DNA of 64,000 nucleotides from Thuidium tamariscinum (GCA_947034885.2 OX344750.2:44688821-44752820), one strand, 5' to 3'; numbered from the stretch's first letter, positions 37,694 to 49,400 are shown. A program made the numbers and translations. The notes: generated by a model not told the origin, from the letters alone.

Positions 37694-38149
37694 TAGTGGA
37701 TACACCCAATATCATGCCGTGCCTGAAAGCGCCACCTATAATTAGCCCTGAAAGTGTTTTCAGCTTTGGTAGAAGTTGTCAGAGAGTGATATACGGCGGT
37801 TATTGATTATAGCAATGTAATTTGAGGTTAGTACACGTCCTAATAAGGTTCTTAATGACGAATACCAAGGTGACAGTAGATTCTTTATAGGAAAGCGAGC
37901 AGAGCTGAATATCTCTCTCAATAAATTACTTTGAAGTTGTAGGCCAAGCGTAAAAGAGAAAATGCACGGCAATAAAACGTGTTTATTATATTACAAATGT
38001 AGCTGAAGTGGCGCTCTTAATTACATGTAGAGAAGCTGTACAAACAAAAGAAGACAGCGCTTTTAGTTTTGAGAAGTAGGTATTCTCTTGTAGACGAAGT
38101 CATAAACAAGATATGACATGGCCTTGGACAAGCAGTTTCTATTGTGCAC

Positions 38150-38152
<3 letters not shown>

Positions 38153-38189
<37 letters not shown>
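38153..38189 (+). repeat. (GA)n microsatellite
   Basis: About 18 GA units just upstream of the transposase reading frame. Confidence 0.95.
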
Positions 38190-38191
<2 letters not shown>

Positions 38192-38274
38192 CAAAGACTG
38201 ATGAGTAACGGAGTGTGGTAAAGTTAATTTTGTCTTCACAGTATACTTTGAGGTTCTGCAGTGGAGCTTTCAGC

Positions 38275-40736
38275 ATGAGTTCAAACATGAGAGAGCATGT
38301 AGAAAGAGTGATTAGTGAAAGAGATAGACATTTGAAAGGAATTGCAGAAGATGATGATGACTCCATCCAATATCTTGGACGAGGGCACATTTCCCGTCCG
38401 CAAGCAACAGTGGGCGGAGTTGATTTAGTTGCATCTATTCGAGCTAGAGATGCTGTGGATCAGCTTCATGACTTGCAAGTGCTGTCGTCTAAACTAGGTG
38501 ACTGTGGCAAAATAGAGATACATGGCCGTTTCAGGGACTTTAAAGATAGTAAAGGAAAGAGAGTTGTGCCCAAGGAAGAAGGACCTCAACAGACATGCAA
38601 CAATATAGAATATTCTAGCTACAGCAAAGAAGGCATGTCTCAGCATTGCCCTGATGGTGATTTAGTGATTCCAACTGCTAGCATTGATGGCATGCAGCTC
38701 CGACCTCGACAAAAGAAGAAGAAGCGTCCAGAGCTCAAATTATGGCAACTACAAAGTGGCCAAGTGATGGATTGCCCTAATGCAAAGAGAAGAACACATG
38801 ACAAAGGAGTTGACAAGATAGCAGGTACTGAAGATTGCAAGCCTGCACAGCCACAAGAAGGTATGGAGACCCACCCTAAACTAGATAGGAAGAAGACAAT
38901 GAAGAAAAACGGTAATTGGACGGACTCTCAACTGAAAGCAGCAATGAAAACTGTAGATAGAGGGGCCGGAGTCTGTGCTGTAGCTGATTACTACAACATA
39001 CCTAGAACAAGTCTAAGGGGTCATGTACATGGCAGAACTATTTCTAGAAAACGAGGAGGGAATACTGTCCTAACAACTGCAGAAGAAGAAGAGCTTGTAA
39101 ATACTTATTAGACATGGCAGACAAAGGTTTCCCTGTGACTTGGTTGACACTGCGCATTAAGGTCGGACTACTGACACAGGAACGATGTACACCGTTCAAA
39201 GATGGCATATTTGGAAATGGATGGGTTAGATGGTTTCACAAAAGACATCTTGAGGTTTCTTTGAGAAACGCACAACCTCTTGCAGTAGCTAGAGCTAAAG
39301 GATTGTATCCAAAAAACGTAGCCACGTTCTACAAAAACCTAGAGATGTTGTATGACAAACATCACTATGCTCCCAACCACATTTGGAATGCTGATGAGAG
39401 CGACGCTCAAGTTGGGCAGAGTGGAGGTGATAAGGTCCTAGCTAGAACATGGGTAAAGAATGTACACATTATCACACCTAATGAACTCGAATATGTTACA
39501 GCATTGTCCTGCATCAACATTGCTGGTGAAAGCATCCCTAATTATTACATTTTCAAAGGAATACAATATAGATCTACATACATAGCTAAGTGTGAAGATG
39601 GCGCTCGAATAGCTATGCAGGAGAATGCTTGGATGACTGGATTCCTCTTTGATAAGTGGATTGATCATTTCGTAAAAAACCTTCAGGAAAAAGGAGGTGT
39701 GTCCAACACCAATTGGCATCTACTTATAGTTGATGGACACAACTCCCATGTTACAATGCAAGTGATAGAGAAATACTGCTCATTAGGGATAGATTTATTG
39801 ACTCTTCCTTCTCATACCTCTCATGCACTTCAACCACTGCATGTCAGTTACTTCAGTAGTTTCAAACTTGTTTTCCGCATTTACAAAGATATATGGACAG
39901 AGCACAATAGAGGGGCTAAAGTTACTAAAGGAACCCTAGGAGAATGGATATCAAAAGCTTTGAAGAGAGCACTCAGCTGCTCTAATATTCAGAGCGGCTT
40001 CCGGACTACAGGGATCTCATCTTTCAACTCTCATGCTATGGACAGCAAATTTGGACCATCAAAACTTCTAGTGGACATGGAGGATGATGATGACAACGAA
40101 GAAGAGGAGTATAAGAATATGAAGGTTGACATGCTATAAGAGCCAAAATACAGTACTATAGACCTTACCGCTTTTGACATCGAGGAAGGCAATTCAACTG
40201 TTGAACATGCCAAGAAACTTGTGCTCGACAACAATACAGCATTGGACAACCCGAACCGTACTACAGTGGGGAAAAATGGGACAGAACAAAAGGAGGCCAA
40301 TCGCTCAACTGCACAGAAGAAGATGCAGCCTTTCATCAACTACTCTGTGTCACTATTATTAACTGACGATAGTCACATTCAGAAGGTAAAAGATTTGCAG
40401 AACAAAAGCGAAGCTGTTGCTCAAAAGAAGGAATTGAAGTGCATTGAGTGTGAGGCGAAGAAGAAAGAAAGAGCACTTGAGAAGAAAAGAAAGGCAATCA
40501 CATTACTGGAGAAAAACAAGGAGATAGCAAACGAGAAGCGCCTAAAGGCATATTATGATGTACACAGGCAACTGGGATGGGGGAATAGCCTCCAAAAGCT
40601 AGTGCACAGTGGGTGGCATTTTCCTCCAACACTATACCATGCTCCCTACTGTGGGATTGTGCCTCTAGCATGCATTTGGAATCAGAGAATTGCAGCACTC
40701 CGATTGAAGTTTAAAAGAGTAGGAAAAGATGGATGA
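38275..40736 (+). pseudogene. Pogo/Tigger-type transposase (HTH_psq, CENP-B HTH, DDE_1), decayed
   Basis: Frame 1 (ATG at 38275, ending 39111) holds an acidic N-terminus, a KKKKRPELKL basic patch, and a psq-type helix-turn-helix (GNWTDSQLKAAMKTV ... YNIPRTSLRGHV). Frame 2 (39114-40139) holds the CENP-B-like HTH (WVRWFHKRHLEVSLRNAQPL) and the DDE_1 core: WNADES, LLIVDGHNSH and LPSHTSHALQPLHVSYF. The second and third catalytic positions fall at VDGHNSH and LQPL(D)V; the latter has His in place of Asp. The frames are offset by one base near 39100, and an in-frame TAA at 40137 separates a Lys/Glu-rich coiled-coil tail (to 40736). Transposition activity is therefore unlikely. Confidence 0.85.
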
Positions 40737-43700
40737 ACTATTACTGCTTGCACTCACATTGCATGGGCAAAACACAGGTACTCGTCTCATGCAATTGTGG
40801 AGAAGTGAAGTTCAATGGAAGTGTAGGAGTTCACTTACATCGATTACTCTGTCAGACTTCACTGCTTTCAACAGTGAAGGCGTTCTACCTTCTTCCCTCC
40901 TCCATGCTCTGGTCCTTCATCAGTTTCTGCAAAGTTGACAATCATGCAACAACGACATTGCAGCATTCCTATGCTCATGTGCATAGACTGTAATCATGTG
41001 TGTAATCAACTTTTTGTCCACCTGTACAGTATTAGACAACCTATAGCATACAGTAGTTGTTTTTGCAGAGGCAACAGGAATATATTGCGACTTGTATGAT
41101 AGTCGCATCTGCAAACTCTGTAATGTCAACCTTCAGAGATCCATTCTCTTGGTTTTCCTACTGTAAATAAACTTATTCATCTTTCTAGATCGTTTTATTG
41201 CACTGAGGTACTGCTGGGCACTGGATTGTGAGACTGAAGTGAATATTGTACACGACCACATCTTGCAGACTACTCTAAAGAAATCAGATGCAATTCTCAT
41301 GAGGTAGGACTTGCTCAGCTACTTGTCAATGTTCTACTGCGTTGAATGGACTAACACAGTGCAAGAAGATACAGACAACCGTTGCATGCAGATGTTCAAA
41401 ACATCTCCCAGAAATGGCTAGCATTTTTAGACGTGGCCATACCTCTGCACACACATCATTGAAGAAGTGTCACTAACACACTCCTTGAATAACACTCCTT
41501 CAATAATAGCAGGTTAGCATTGCTAACTTCATTTAACTGAATGTGAGGAAACACTGAAGACATGGAATGAAGAGCAATTTTACCTGACAAGAGTGAACTG
41601 CGAGCAAAGAAGCTTAAAGTCAGGCATTCCAACAACATATGCAGGACAACTGGCCGCATTACTTGTCAACATCCTCATTTCTTTAGCAGTGCTCTTCAAA
41701 GCTTCTCTGGTCATCAACAAACAGTGAGGACACAACATCTCCTGCACACATCGTGGAATGTTCAGTGCTCACGAGTGCTACAGTACATGAGTAGAACTTT
41801 GCAAGTGCTCTGTGAATGAAGAGTGCAGTCATTCCCAGTCGACTAAGGTGCATTCAAGGACAACATTGAAAGAGACAGCAAAGAAATGTACTTGAGAGCT
41901 GTTGTCGATAACCTTCTCAAATTCCGCCGAATTCAAATTCCAGCGTTGACAGAACATCTGATCGGTTGGTACATGAATCGATGTAGTAAAAGAGAATCAT
42001 CCGCATGAACAACCACAAGGACCGATGAAGAACAAGCAATGTAGAATAGAACCGCAGTGAGGCAAAGGAGGGGGAAGTGTCTTCGGCGCTTCCGAAACCT
42101 CATCACACCGATAGAAGCTACGACGGACCACTGACGCAGGCATGCTGAAATCGGACTTGGTATTCTCCACAACTGCCACACGGTCCATGGCATCGTCCCC
42201 CATGCATTGTCTGGAACAAGTGAAACTCATAATCTTTGGAAGTGTTCTCTAGAAAATGAAGGCTTACATAAGCACTTTAAAACAAAGCAAGTGAAAGTGA
42301 TGGGCAAGAGACACCAAAATGGGTACTCAGTGATAAGCAGAGGCGACAAGTGCAAGGAGATTTTGAAGTCAAAGTTATAGACATACTTACTTAGGTCGTC
42401 CTCATATCTGTCACACTACCGATGGGGCTGTGCACGTCGTTCCAGCTGGACAAACCTCATTCTCTGGAGTAGCTCCTGAGCACTTGCTGAGGAAAAGAAC
42501 GCCGTGCTTATCACACGGACCCTATCAAGGAGCATAGTTCGATACCAAGCATGGGACATTACACAAGAGAGGACCGATGGAAGTGCTTCGACGTCGGTAC
42601 GACGAGGGAATAGACCTTAGGAGTCGGAGTGCCGACATGATGCAAGTCTTCATTCAGCACAAGTGCAGTATTTGAAGCTCTCCAACAACAGTGCTGGAGG
42701 GAGAGCAGTGTAGAGCATTCACGAATATGCGGGACTTCCACGTGCCCACAATGGAGACTTTCCGTTTCCAAAACTTATGCGTCCTTCCCAGCTTCTCCTT
42801 GCTGAAGTGTGTCGCCGTTGTTCTTCGTGTCCACTCACCTCGGTCCTCGACATGGCAAGCAAATGAGCTGCGAAGACGTCATCGTCGATTTAATTTTTAG
42901 CTGTACACAGGCCGCAGCAAGCCACTGAGCGCAGGGACTTCAGAAATTGGAAGCAATCATAAGTACGAAGTATATAGTGGGGAGAGAAGAACCCCGGCCC
43001 ACTACCAAATTGAATGCAACGTGATGGAATGGATCACCTCTCTCGCTTGTCTGTCGATCATGTCGATGTATCGATCACCAACATGCAGCGCCACCGATCC
43101 TTTTGCTCTCGGATATCCGGGTACTCGCTCTACCCTCTCCATCGTTTGATTGCTCGTAGAACATGAAGCTTCCTACAGAACCCTAACACAGGCGTGAAAA
43201 AAGTATTAGTCCACGAAGTTCAATCAATGCATATTCGGGATATGGCACTAAGCATGAACTGAGAAGCACTTACAAGACGGGACATTCAGTGCTATGGGAG
43301 AGATGGGGCGGGTCGCCACTTCAGAACTGGGAAGCTGGGAGCTTCACGAAAAGTGTCCTCAATGGAACCCTAAACCGCAGCCAGGTGCATCACTGCTGAA
43401 GCTTTCGCCTCCTAGCACCTCCTTCAGTTGAAGCAAAGACAAAGCGTTCTTCCCTCAATACCGTTATTGCATCATTGAAGCACTACAAGAACGACCAACA
43501 ATAGTGAGCACAGAAAATCATACCCTCATTGGAGCACATCGCTACATTGCGCACTGAAGCCATCGCCTTCACCACTGTAAGGGTTGGACAATACAGACTG
43601 AAGGCATAGAAATAGCTAGGTGAAGATGATGGCTAATTTAAAATTGGCCACGTAAAGAAGGCGCGGCACACTCAAAACAACAGACACCATGAGCTGTGCT

Positions 43701-44248
43701 TCCCCCAAATCATAGGATCTGTTTTTCTACAAGAACTCGCGAAATTCAAAATGCTTCGTTCCCTGACTTTCACTTCATGGCAGTTGTGTCAGGGTCACAA
43801 GGAGGCAGTTAGTTATTACTTCTAGGGATTTTTCAGAGCGCATTCAGACACTTCCATTTCCGCTTCCTGCACTATAGCGCAGCACCCAACATTACAAAAT
43901 TCGACGATTTAAAGCCCTAACAACCGCTTTCACTGCCACCTGTCTTCTGGATTGAGTTCTTTTTTGAATTCGTTTAATAGTTTCCCATCTTTCTGTGACT
44001 TGCTTTTACCTACTTTTGAGTTGGGATTCGTGAATGTCACAGGTGCTTCAAACGCAATCTATGAGCGCTTGTAAGAATTCTATTGCCAGAACTTCACACC
44101 CCTATTACAGTCTCAATTTTCAAGAAAAGTGCAATTTTCTTGCGCTTCCATTCCTCCTTTACAGGTCTCATTCTTTTCATTTATTTACTACTGACCACTG
44201 AACACTCCTAATACCCACAGCGCTAATTCTGGCGCTTTTGGGTACACC
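40737..44248. other. Right part of the pogo-like element, no recognised gene
   Basis: 3.5 kb of mixed composition unlike the AT-rich flanks. Several 60-90 codon frames occur on both strands (for example 41933-42230, minus) but none shows a family pattern. It could be decayed element DNA, captured host sequence or non-coding RNA; the sequence alone does not decide. Confidence 0.4.
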
Positions 44249-44250
44249 TA

Positions 44251-44450
44251 CCTTAGGCAAAATTTTAGATGAGTTGGATTTTGTAATAACATTGAAATTT
44301 AAGTGTATCTTTCTTTACCATTGAGAATGAAAATTCCCAACCCCAAAACAACAACCTTTTGCATGTTTAAAGCAAATCAAAAGAAACTAATTTTGGAGGT
44401 AGGTATGTAGAGGCTTATTAAGATAAACCAACCCCTAACAAGCCAACTCC
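44251..44450. repeat. Right part of the interrupted dispersed repeat
   Basis: Homologous to about 45608-45790: both contain GTATATCTTC/GTATCTTTC, CCAACAAC-TTTT and AGGTAGGTATGTnGAGGCTTA. Confidence 0.6.
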
Positions 44451-44704
44451 CTAATGTAGAAACCTAGAAAACCACCCAATATAGTCTTATGCTCAAACTA
44501 CTTGAGTTGAAAGTAATTAAATGTAAAAAAGATGTTCTCAAGGTTGTGATTTATTCATTGATTAAATAAGTGAAGTCTTGTTGGAAGGACATAAAGTCAC
44601 ATTGGATGTATAGTCATTTCAATAACTTGTCTGCCATCTTTTGGGAGGATAGTCACATTGCAACATTGGTCCTAGCCTCATTCCTTGTGTAGGTTAGGAA
44701 ATTA

Positions 44705-45424
44705 GGGTGATTGCAAGAAACACCTATCCTATTTGTTGCATTTGGCTGATTTTTTTAGGACTACTTTAAAATTAGAAATTAATATCTAAAAATTTTTAAA
44801 AATATGAATAATGTATATACCTCTAAAATGAAGGTTTTCACGAAGGAAATGGATAGAAAAATTCTCTAAGTAGGAGAACTTGAAAAGTGCCAAATCTCCG
44901 AAAAATACATATCTTCATGTTTTAATTAGGGAAAAATAGTAAAAAAAGATATTTTCAAAAAATAAAATGTGCACATTTGCAAAAACTTTATAAAGATTGT
45001 CATTCACCAAAAAAACCACCAAAATAATATTTTATGTGTTTCAAAATACAAGTAGAAGTAAGCTCACTTTGTAGACCTCCACACCACATAAAATTAACTA
45101 TTTTTAAAAATCCTTCTTTGGAGAGCTATAAATCTACTAGAAGACCATCTCATCCAAATTTCATATTAAAATCATTAAAAAAAGGTATTCCCCAATACTA
45201 AAAACCCCTAAACTGCCAAGTGTGACATCCAATCGGGGTCCATTTTTAGATAGTAAACTACTTTTGAAAATTATAAAAAAATTAGGAAAGGTTTATAATA
45301 GTTAGAATCACCTCTCCTACAAATCTTGAGTCAATTGGAGCTAAAACACAAAATTTATGACCAAAAAACAAATTAGCATGCAATGTGTGATACAAAATAA
45401 GACAAGTGTTTCTTGCAATTACCC
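44705..45424. mobile_element. Non-autonomous DNA element, GGGTGATTGCAAG family, intact ends
   Basis: Left end GGGTGATTGCAAGAAACACC; right end read inward GGGTAATTGCAAGAAACACT. ATTA flanks both sides (44701-44704 and 45425-45428), consistent with a TTA/ATTA-type target. Length 720 bp, no transposase frame. A diverged relative lies at 8759-9495. The end sequence and target suggest PIF/Harbinger, but this is not certain. Confidence 0.7.
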
Positions 45425-45428
45425 ATTA

Positions 45429-46303
45429 TGCCTTGTTAGGCTAGTGAATAGAAAAGGTAATTTTTCTTGAAGGGGTACAATTATTGGGCCAAAAATTATG
45501 ACCTATAGGTCTAAAATCTAAGACATGTATGATTTGTGTATTAGAATGCTTGATTTTTTTAATGCCCTGAGATTTGGTGGTTCAATAGACTCTCATGTTG
45601 AAAAGTCTTGGACAAGATTCTTGATGAGTTACCTCTCATTTTCATAACAAGATCAAACCTCAAGTATATCTTCTCTACTAATGAAAATAAGAATTTTCAA
45701 AACCAACAACTTTTTGTTCAAACCAAGTTAAACAAAATAAGTCTCAAAGGTAGGTATGTGGAGGCTTAATAAAAGACATGGCCTTGCTTGGCCCAACTTA
45801 TGTTGAGTCCAACCTCTACAAGTCATTTTTAAGATAGTGGGTTGTTGATCCATTTGTTTTTAGCTAGGATGTATATATATATGCTCTAAATGTCAATTTT
45901 GTTAAATTGGTGATATTTATTTATTTTGTTGCATTTTGAAATCTATAGCTACCCTAGTTTGTGTCATTAAATTATGAATTGGGGAAGATGTACATCCTAG
46001 TTTTTATTTTCTAGAATATTGTTAAATAAACAAAATTCATCAGTTCCTAACTTTGTTTTTTACATGTAGTTAGTGAGAATTCACTAAGAACTAATAACTA
46101 AGCGACATATTCACTAAGAACTATTTATACGTTGATGAATATAACCTGTGACTAATTTTTTTTCTAATCCATGTGAGAGAATGATGCAAATATTGGTCTT
46201 ACTTTTTAAAAATTGATGAGCTCCAACACTAACTTCCACTTGTTCTCTATCTAATTGTAATTAGGTTCCACATCAATTGCAAACTAGTCAAAAGCAAAGA
46301 ATC
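45429..46303. repeat. AT-rich spacer with an uninterrupted copy of the dispersed repeat
   Basis: 45530-45840 is a complete, uninterrupted relative of the repeat split at 37693/44251. The remaining DNA up to the RING gene shows no gene. Confidence 0.5.
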
Positions 46304-46906
46304 ATGGACGGAGCAAGGAGTGAGGATTCAGCAAGCCGCTTCGAAAACACTCACCAAACAATACAACACCTAGAGGCCATGTATGCATGCACCATTTGCT
46401 TGGAAACTGCGATCCATCCAGTCACCTACACCTGTGGTCACTTAGGGCCAGCTTCCATGAGAGCCGGGTCGGTTGAACTTGCAAGGGAGAGTTCCAGTGA
46501 GAAGTGAGTGATGACACTTCTATGTGGACCCTGTGGGTGTAGCGGTGCTATTTTGTGAGCTTGTGAGCATGAGCCTGTGAGCATAGAGCAGGGATTATGT
46601 GAGCACAGAGCTTAAAAATTTGAAGAAGCATTATAAAACTTAATTTTATTCATTAAAATTGATTCCATCTTAAAATTTGAATCAAAATTTTTTATTTCTA
46701 ATAAATTTTAGTACCTATTTTTATAGACCTATTACTGTGGATCTATTACCGTGGTTATGTTGAAATTGAATGAAGATTCTAATTTTCAATCTTGCTTAAA
46801 AGTATACATTACAAAAGTGAAGAACTTAATTGATATGAAGAATAAATAAAGATGGAATTAAGTTAATATAAAGTATTGATTGATCATTATCCTATAATAA
46901 TGTAGA

Positions 46907-47350
46907 TCTTTTTGAGGCCTAGGGAAAGGTACTAATGATTTTTATTGATGTATTATTATTACAGTTGTTTAGATTTTAGAAAGAAAATTTGTTGATAAAA
47001 ATCTTTGCTACACTAAATTTTATTTTGGTTGATCATGTCTTGTAGCATTATAAGTCTTCTCAAGGCCAATAGGAGGGCATCAATTATTCCCTCTTCATTT
47101 TTAAGTCAATGGACTTGTTTAAATTTTAGAAAAAAAATTTGTTTATATGATTTCATTATAAATGGAAAGAATTTAGTTGCACCAAATTTCATTTTGTTTA
47201 TGAGTATTTTATAGTAGAGTAGGTCTTCTCAAAGGCCAATGTAGGCACCTACAGTTTTGTCTTAATATATCAATAATGGAACTTGTTAAGATTTAAAAAA
47301 ATATATTTGATTGATAGGGATTACTTTTATAAAGAATGAACTTTGTTACA
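46907..47350 (+). repeat. Three diverged tandem units in the hAT element
   Basis: Units begin near 46907, 47056 and 47223 with TCTTTTTGAGGCC, TCTTCTCAAGGCCAAT and TCTTCTCAAAGGCCAAT. All continue with a TTTAGATTTTAGAAA-like block and an AAATTT(C/T)ATTTTG block. Period is about 150-167 bp. Confidence 0.65.
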
Positions 47351-47472
47351 CAAGATTATTGATTAATTGATTCATTATCCTCTTGTTCATCCAATGAAGG
47401 GATTCATTTCTTCTTTCTTGATTCAATGGTTGTTTATTTATCATCTTGAAACAATATTTGTCAAGCTTTGCT

Positions 47473-47744
47473 AAATTTTTGTGAACACTTTCCTTGGTCT
47501 TGCTTCCTAGTACCCCTCGGCGCTGAGAGGAGTCCCACAGCTTCAATAAAATTATTATCACAAAAAAAAAAAAAAAAAGTTTTTTTTTTGTTTTTTTTTT
47601 GGGCCGAGTGACTCTCCTCGGCACCGAGGGGAGTCCTACAATTGCAGGAGAAAAAAGAATTTTTTTAAATCAGAGCTGTGGGACTCCCCTTGGTGCTAAG
47701 AGATATCAACAAGCAAGACTAAAGAGAGTGTTCACAAAAATTTA
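47473..47744. repeat. Large hairpin in the hAT element, possible third nested insertion
   Basis: Arms AAATTTTTGTGAACACT at 47473 and AGTGTTCACAAAAATTT ending near 47744 continue inward as TCTTGCTT, CTCGGCGCTGAGAGGAGTCC and CCACAGCT matches. The centre has A and T homopolymers and a third CCTCGGCACCGAGGGGAGTCC block. It may be an inserted foldback element or part of the hAT interior. Confidence 0.6.
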
Positions 47745-48683
47745 AATTTGTGAAATAACCTCATTTGATTTCAAAAAAATTATAATTAGTCATTAATTTT
47801 TTTTCTTCATAAAATCTAGCAAAGTACAATAAACGGTAAAACAAAGTTATTCAAGGGACCACGGTAATAGGTCCATGATAATAGTTCCACGGTAATAGGC
47901 ACTAAAATTTACCAAAGTTAATCAAATTTGGCCAAAAGTTTTAGATGGAATCTTCAAAAAATTGTGTAGGCTTGCAGGTTCACAGGCTCACAAGCTCACA
48001 AAATAGCAACCCTACTGTGGGTGGGGAAATATTGAGTAAGAAAAGCACACATAATGATTCCCTTGAAGTTCGCTCAATCTTCACCAATCACCTCGTCTAT
48101 CGATATCGGTGAAACTTGAGCTCTTGCTTCTCTACTCATCGAGGCCGGAAACACAATCGTTGCGAGTTGCTTGTCTTATGGTACTTTTGCTACCAACCCG
48201 ACTCACATGGAAGCTGGGTCTTATTTTGTTGGGAGTGCTTGTTCACATGGCTACAAGGCCGCCCTTGCCCTTGCCCCATGTGTAGAACAACCTTGATCCA
48301 AGCATCAACATCATTCCCATCTTCACCTTCACCGGCATCAATGAATCCCTAGCGGAGCCTCTGACCAACACCCGCAATGCAGCCATTCCACAATGCCCAC
48401 CTCTGCCATCACTTGATCAAATACCAGGTCCCATTCCGTTGCCAGCACTGGTGGGAGTGGTTACAAATACAGTGAATGACATGATGATCCCGAGCATTTT
48501 GGAGGAGATTAGGAATGACCTCACGGATAATTTCAAAATCTCATGAGAGCGAGTGGGTGCGTTGGGACAGACTGTGGAGGATTTGGTTCAATGGAACTTG
48601 AGGTTGCAGCAGGAAAACGCCAGGAGTGTACAACTAATTAATGCAATTAATAGACATCATGCTCAAGAGGTTGAGGTGATATA

Positions 48684-49400
48684 GTGGAAACACCCCAAAC
48701 CGTGCAAATAAGGAATTCAGCATAGTTGGAGGCAATGTTTTCTAAAAATGACATTTTTTTAGTATTAGTGAGTGAAAATCATGAATATTCAAAAAAAAAG
48801 ATTTTTCCAATACAGTATGTAATTTTTACAAATTTTCAAAGTATTGGCTCCCTATACCTATGAAACCGTCCAGTAGGTGCCTCCAAAACTGAACCCTGCG
48901 AAAATCAACATTCAGCCAACCAGATTCTCCTAAGTGTCCTTCAACTATGTCAACTAATTATAATTACACATGTGGCAAACACATTAAGGAAAGTCTACTG
49001 ACACAATTGGGTGAATCTATGGTCCATCCCAAGGAACATACACGGGAATGGGTGTTTTGCCCTTACATCGATAATATGCGGAAGAGTTTGAGGGGATGCG
49101 GCAGATTTTTATTTATTATAATACACATGCAAGAGAATGAGGCAATGCGGGACATTAAACCCATCCTACAAAGTGAAACCAGCAGGCTGGATTTACCTTG
49201 GGGTAAACGCTAAATTTTTTTAATTTTTTGCACAATTTATTTTCTTTTTGCAAATTCTAAATTCATATTTGCAATCAGAGACCCCAAATTGATTAAAGGG
49301 TCTAGAACATACCCAAATACATGGCACAAAATAGGAGCCTTTTACTTTTATCCCAGGTAACATGAGTTTTATCTTGTTGAACCCACTTCGTGGGACGGAT
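48684..49400. other. Downstream of the RING pseudogene
   Basis: 48755-49090 is a direct relative of 50425-50735 (AAATCATGAATATT, GTATGTAATTT, CGGGAATGGnTGTTT). No gene. It probably belongs to the same duplicated unit as the RING gene's 3' end. Confidence 0.5.

Larger units (their letters stand above)
37696..44248 (+). mobile_element. Pogo-like DNA transposon, about 6.55 kb, non-functional
   Basis: The block is richer in GC than its flanks and carries a pogo-type transposase (38275-40736). Its borders rest on three observations. TA lies at both edges (37694-37695 and 44249-44250). The ends are weakly inverted: GTGGATACACCCAA on the left, GGTGTACCCAA on the right read inward, each followed by AAGCGCCA and AATTAGC-CTG. 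The flanks left and right look like the two halves of a repeat that is uninterrupted at about 45530-45840. Ends are short and imperfect, so the exact borders are uncertain. The 3.5 kb after the transposase has no recognised gene. Confidence 0.5.
46540..48014. mobile_element. hAT-type non-autonomous element nested inside the Harbinger MITE
   Basis: Ends TAGCGGTGCTATTTTGTG (left) and TAGGGTTGCTATTTTGTG (right, read inward), continuing AGCTTGTGAGC in both. Flanking repeat TGTGGGTG at 46532-46539 and 48016-48023; with the preceding C it is 9 bp, one base more than the usual 8 for hAT. TAGnG ends and an 8-bp target fit hAT. Further in, subterminal segments around 46660-46770 and 47850-47970 are inverted relatives (CTATTACCGTGG motifs). 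Length about 1.47 kb, no transposase. Confidence 0.85.
46445..48220. mobile_element. PIF/Harbinger-type MITE inserted in the RING exon
   Basis: TTA target duplication at 46442-46444 and 48221-48223. Inverted ends: GGGCCAGCTTCCATGAGAGC on the left and GACCCAGCTTCCATGTGAGT read from the right, extending to about 28 bp (CGGGTCGGTTG vs CGGGTTGG). GGGCC-type ends plus a 3-bp TTA target are the PIF/Harbinger (Tourist) signature. Without the inner hAT element it is about 300 bp, a normal Tourist size. Confidence 0.88.
46304..48683 (+). pseudogene. RING-finger gene (RNF5/RMA-like RING), broken by nested transposons
   Basis: The ATG at 46304 opens MDGARSEDSASRF and reads into YACTICLETAIHPVTYTCGH at 46441. 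The frame resumes at 48221 as LFCWECLFTWLQGRPCPCPM then CRTTL. With the insertion (46445-48220) and one TTA copy set aside, the zinc ligands fit a C3HC4 RING with the CGHLFCW core typical of RNF5/RMA ubiquitin ligases. Downstream, a stop at 48350 (SPASMNP) and a shifted frame continuing EPLTNTRNAAIPQC to DLVQWNLRLQQENARS, with a further stop after DNFKIS near 48545, show independent decay. The 3' part has a diverged relative at 50213-50740. Function would have been E3 ligase activity; now inactive. Confidence 0.82.
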
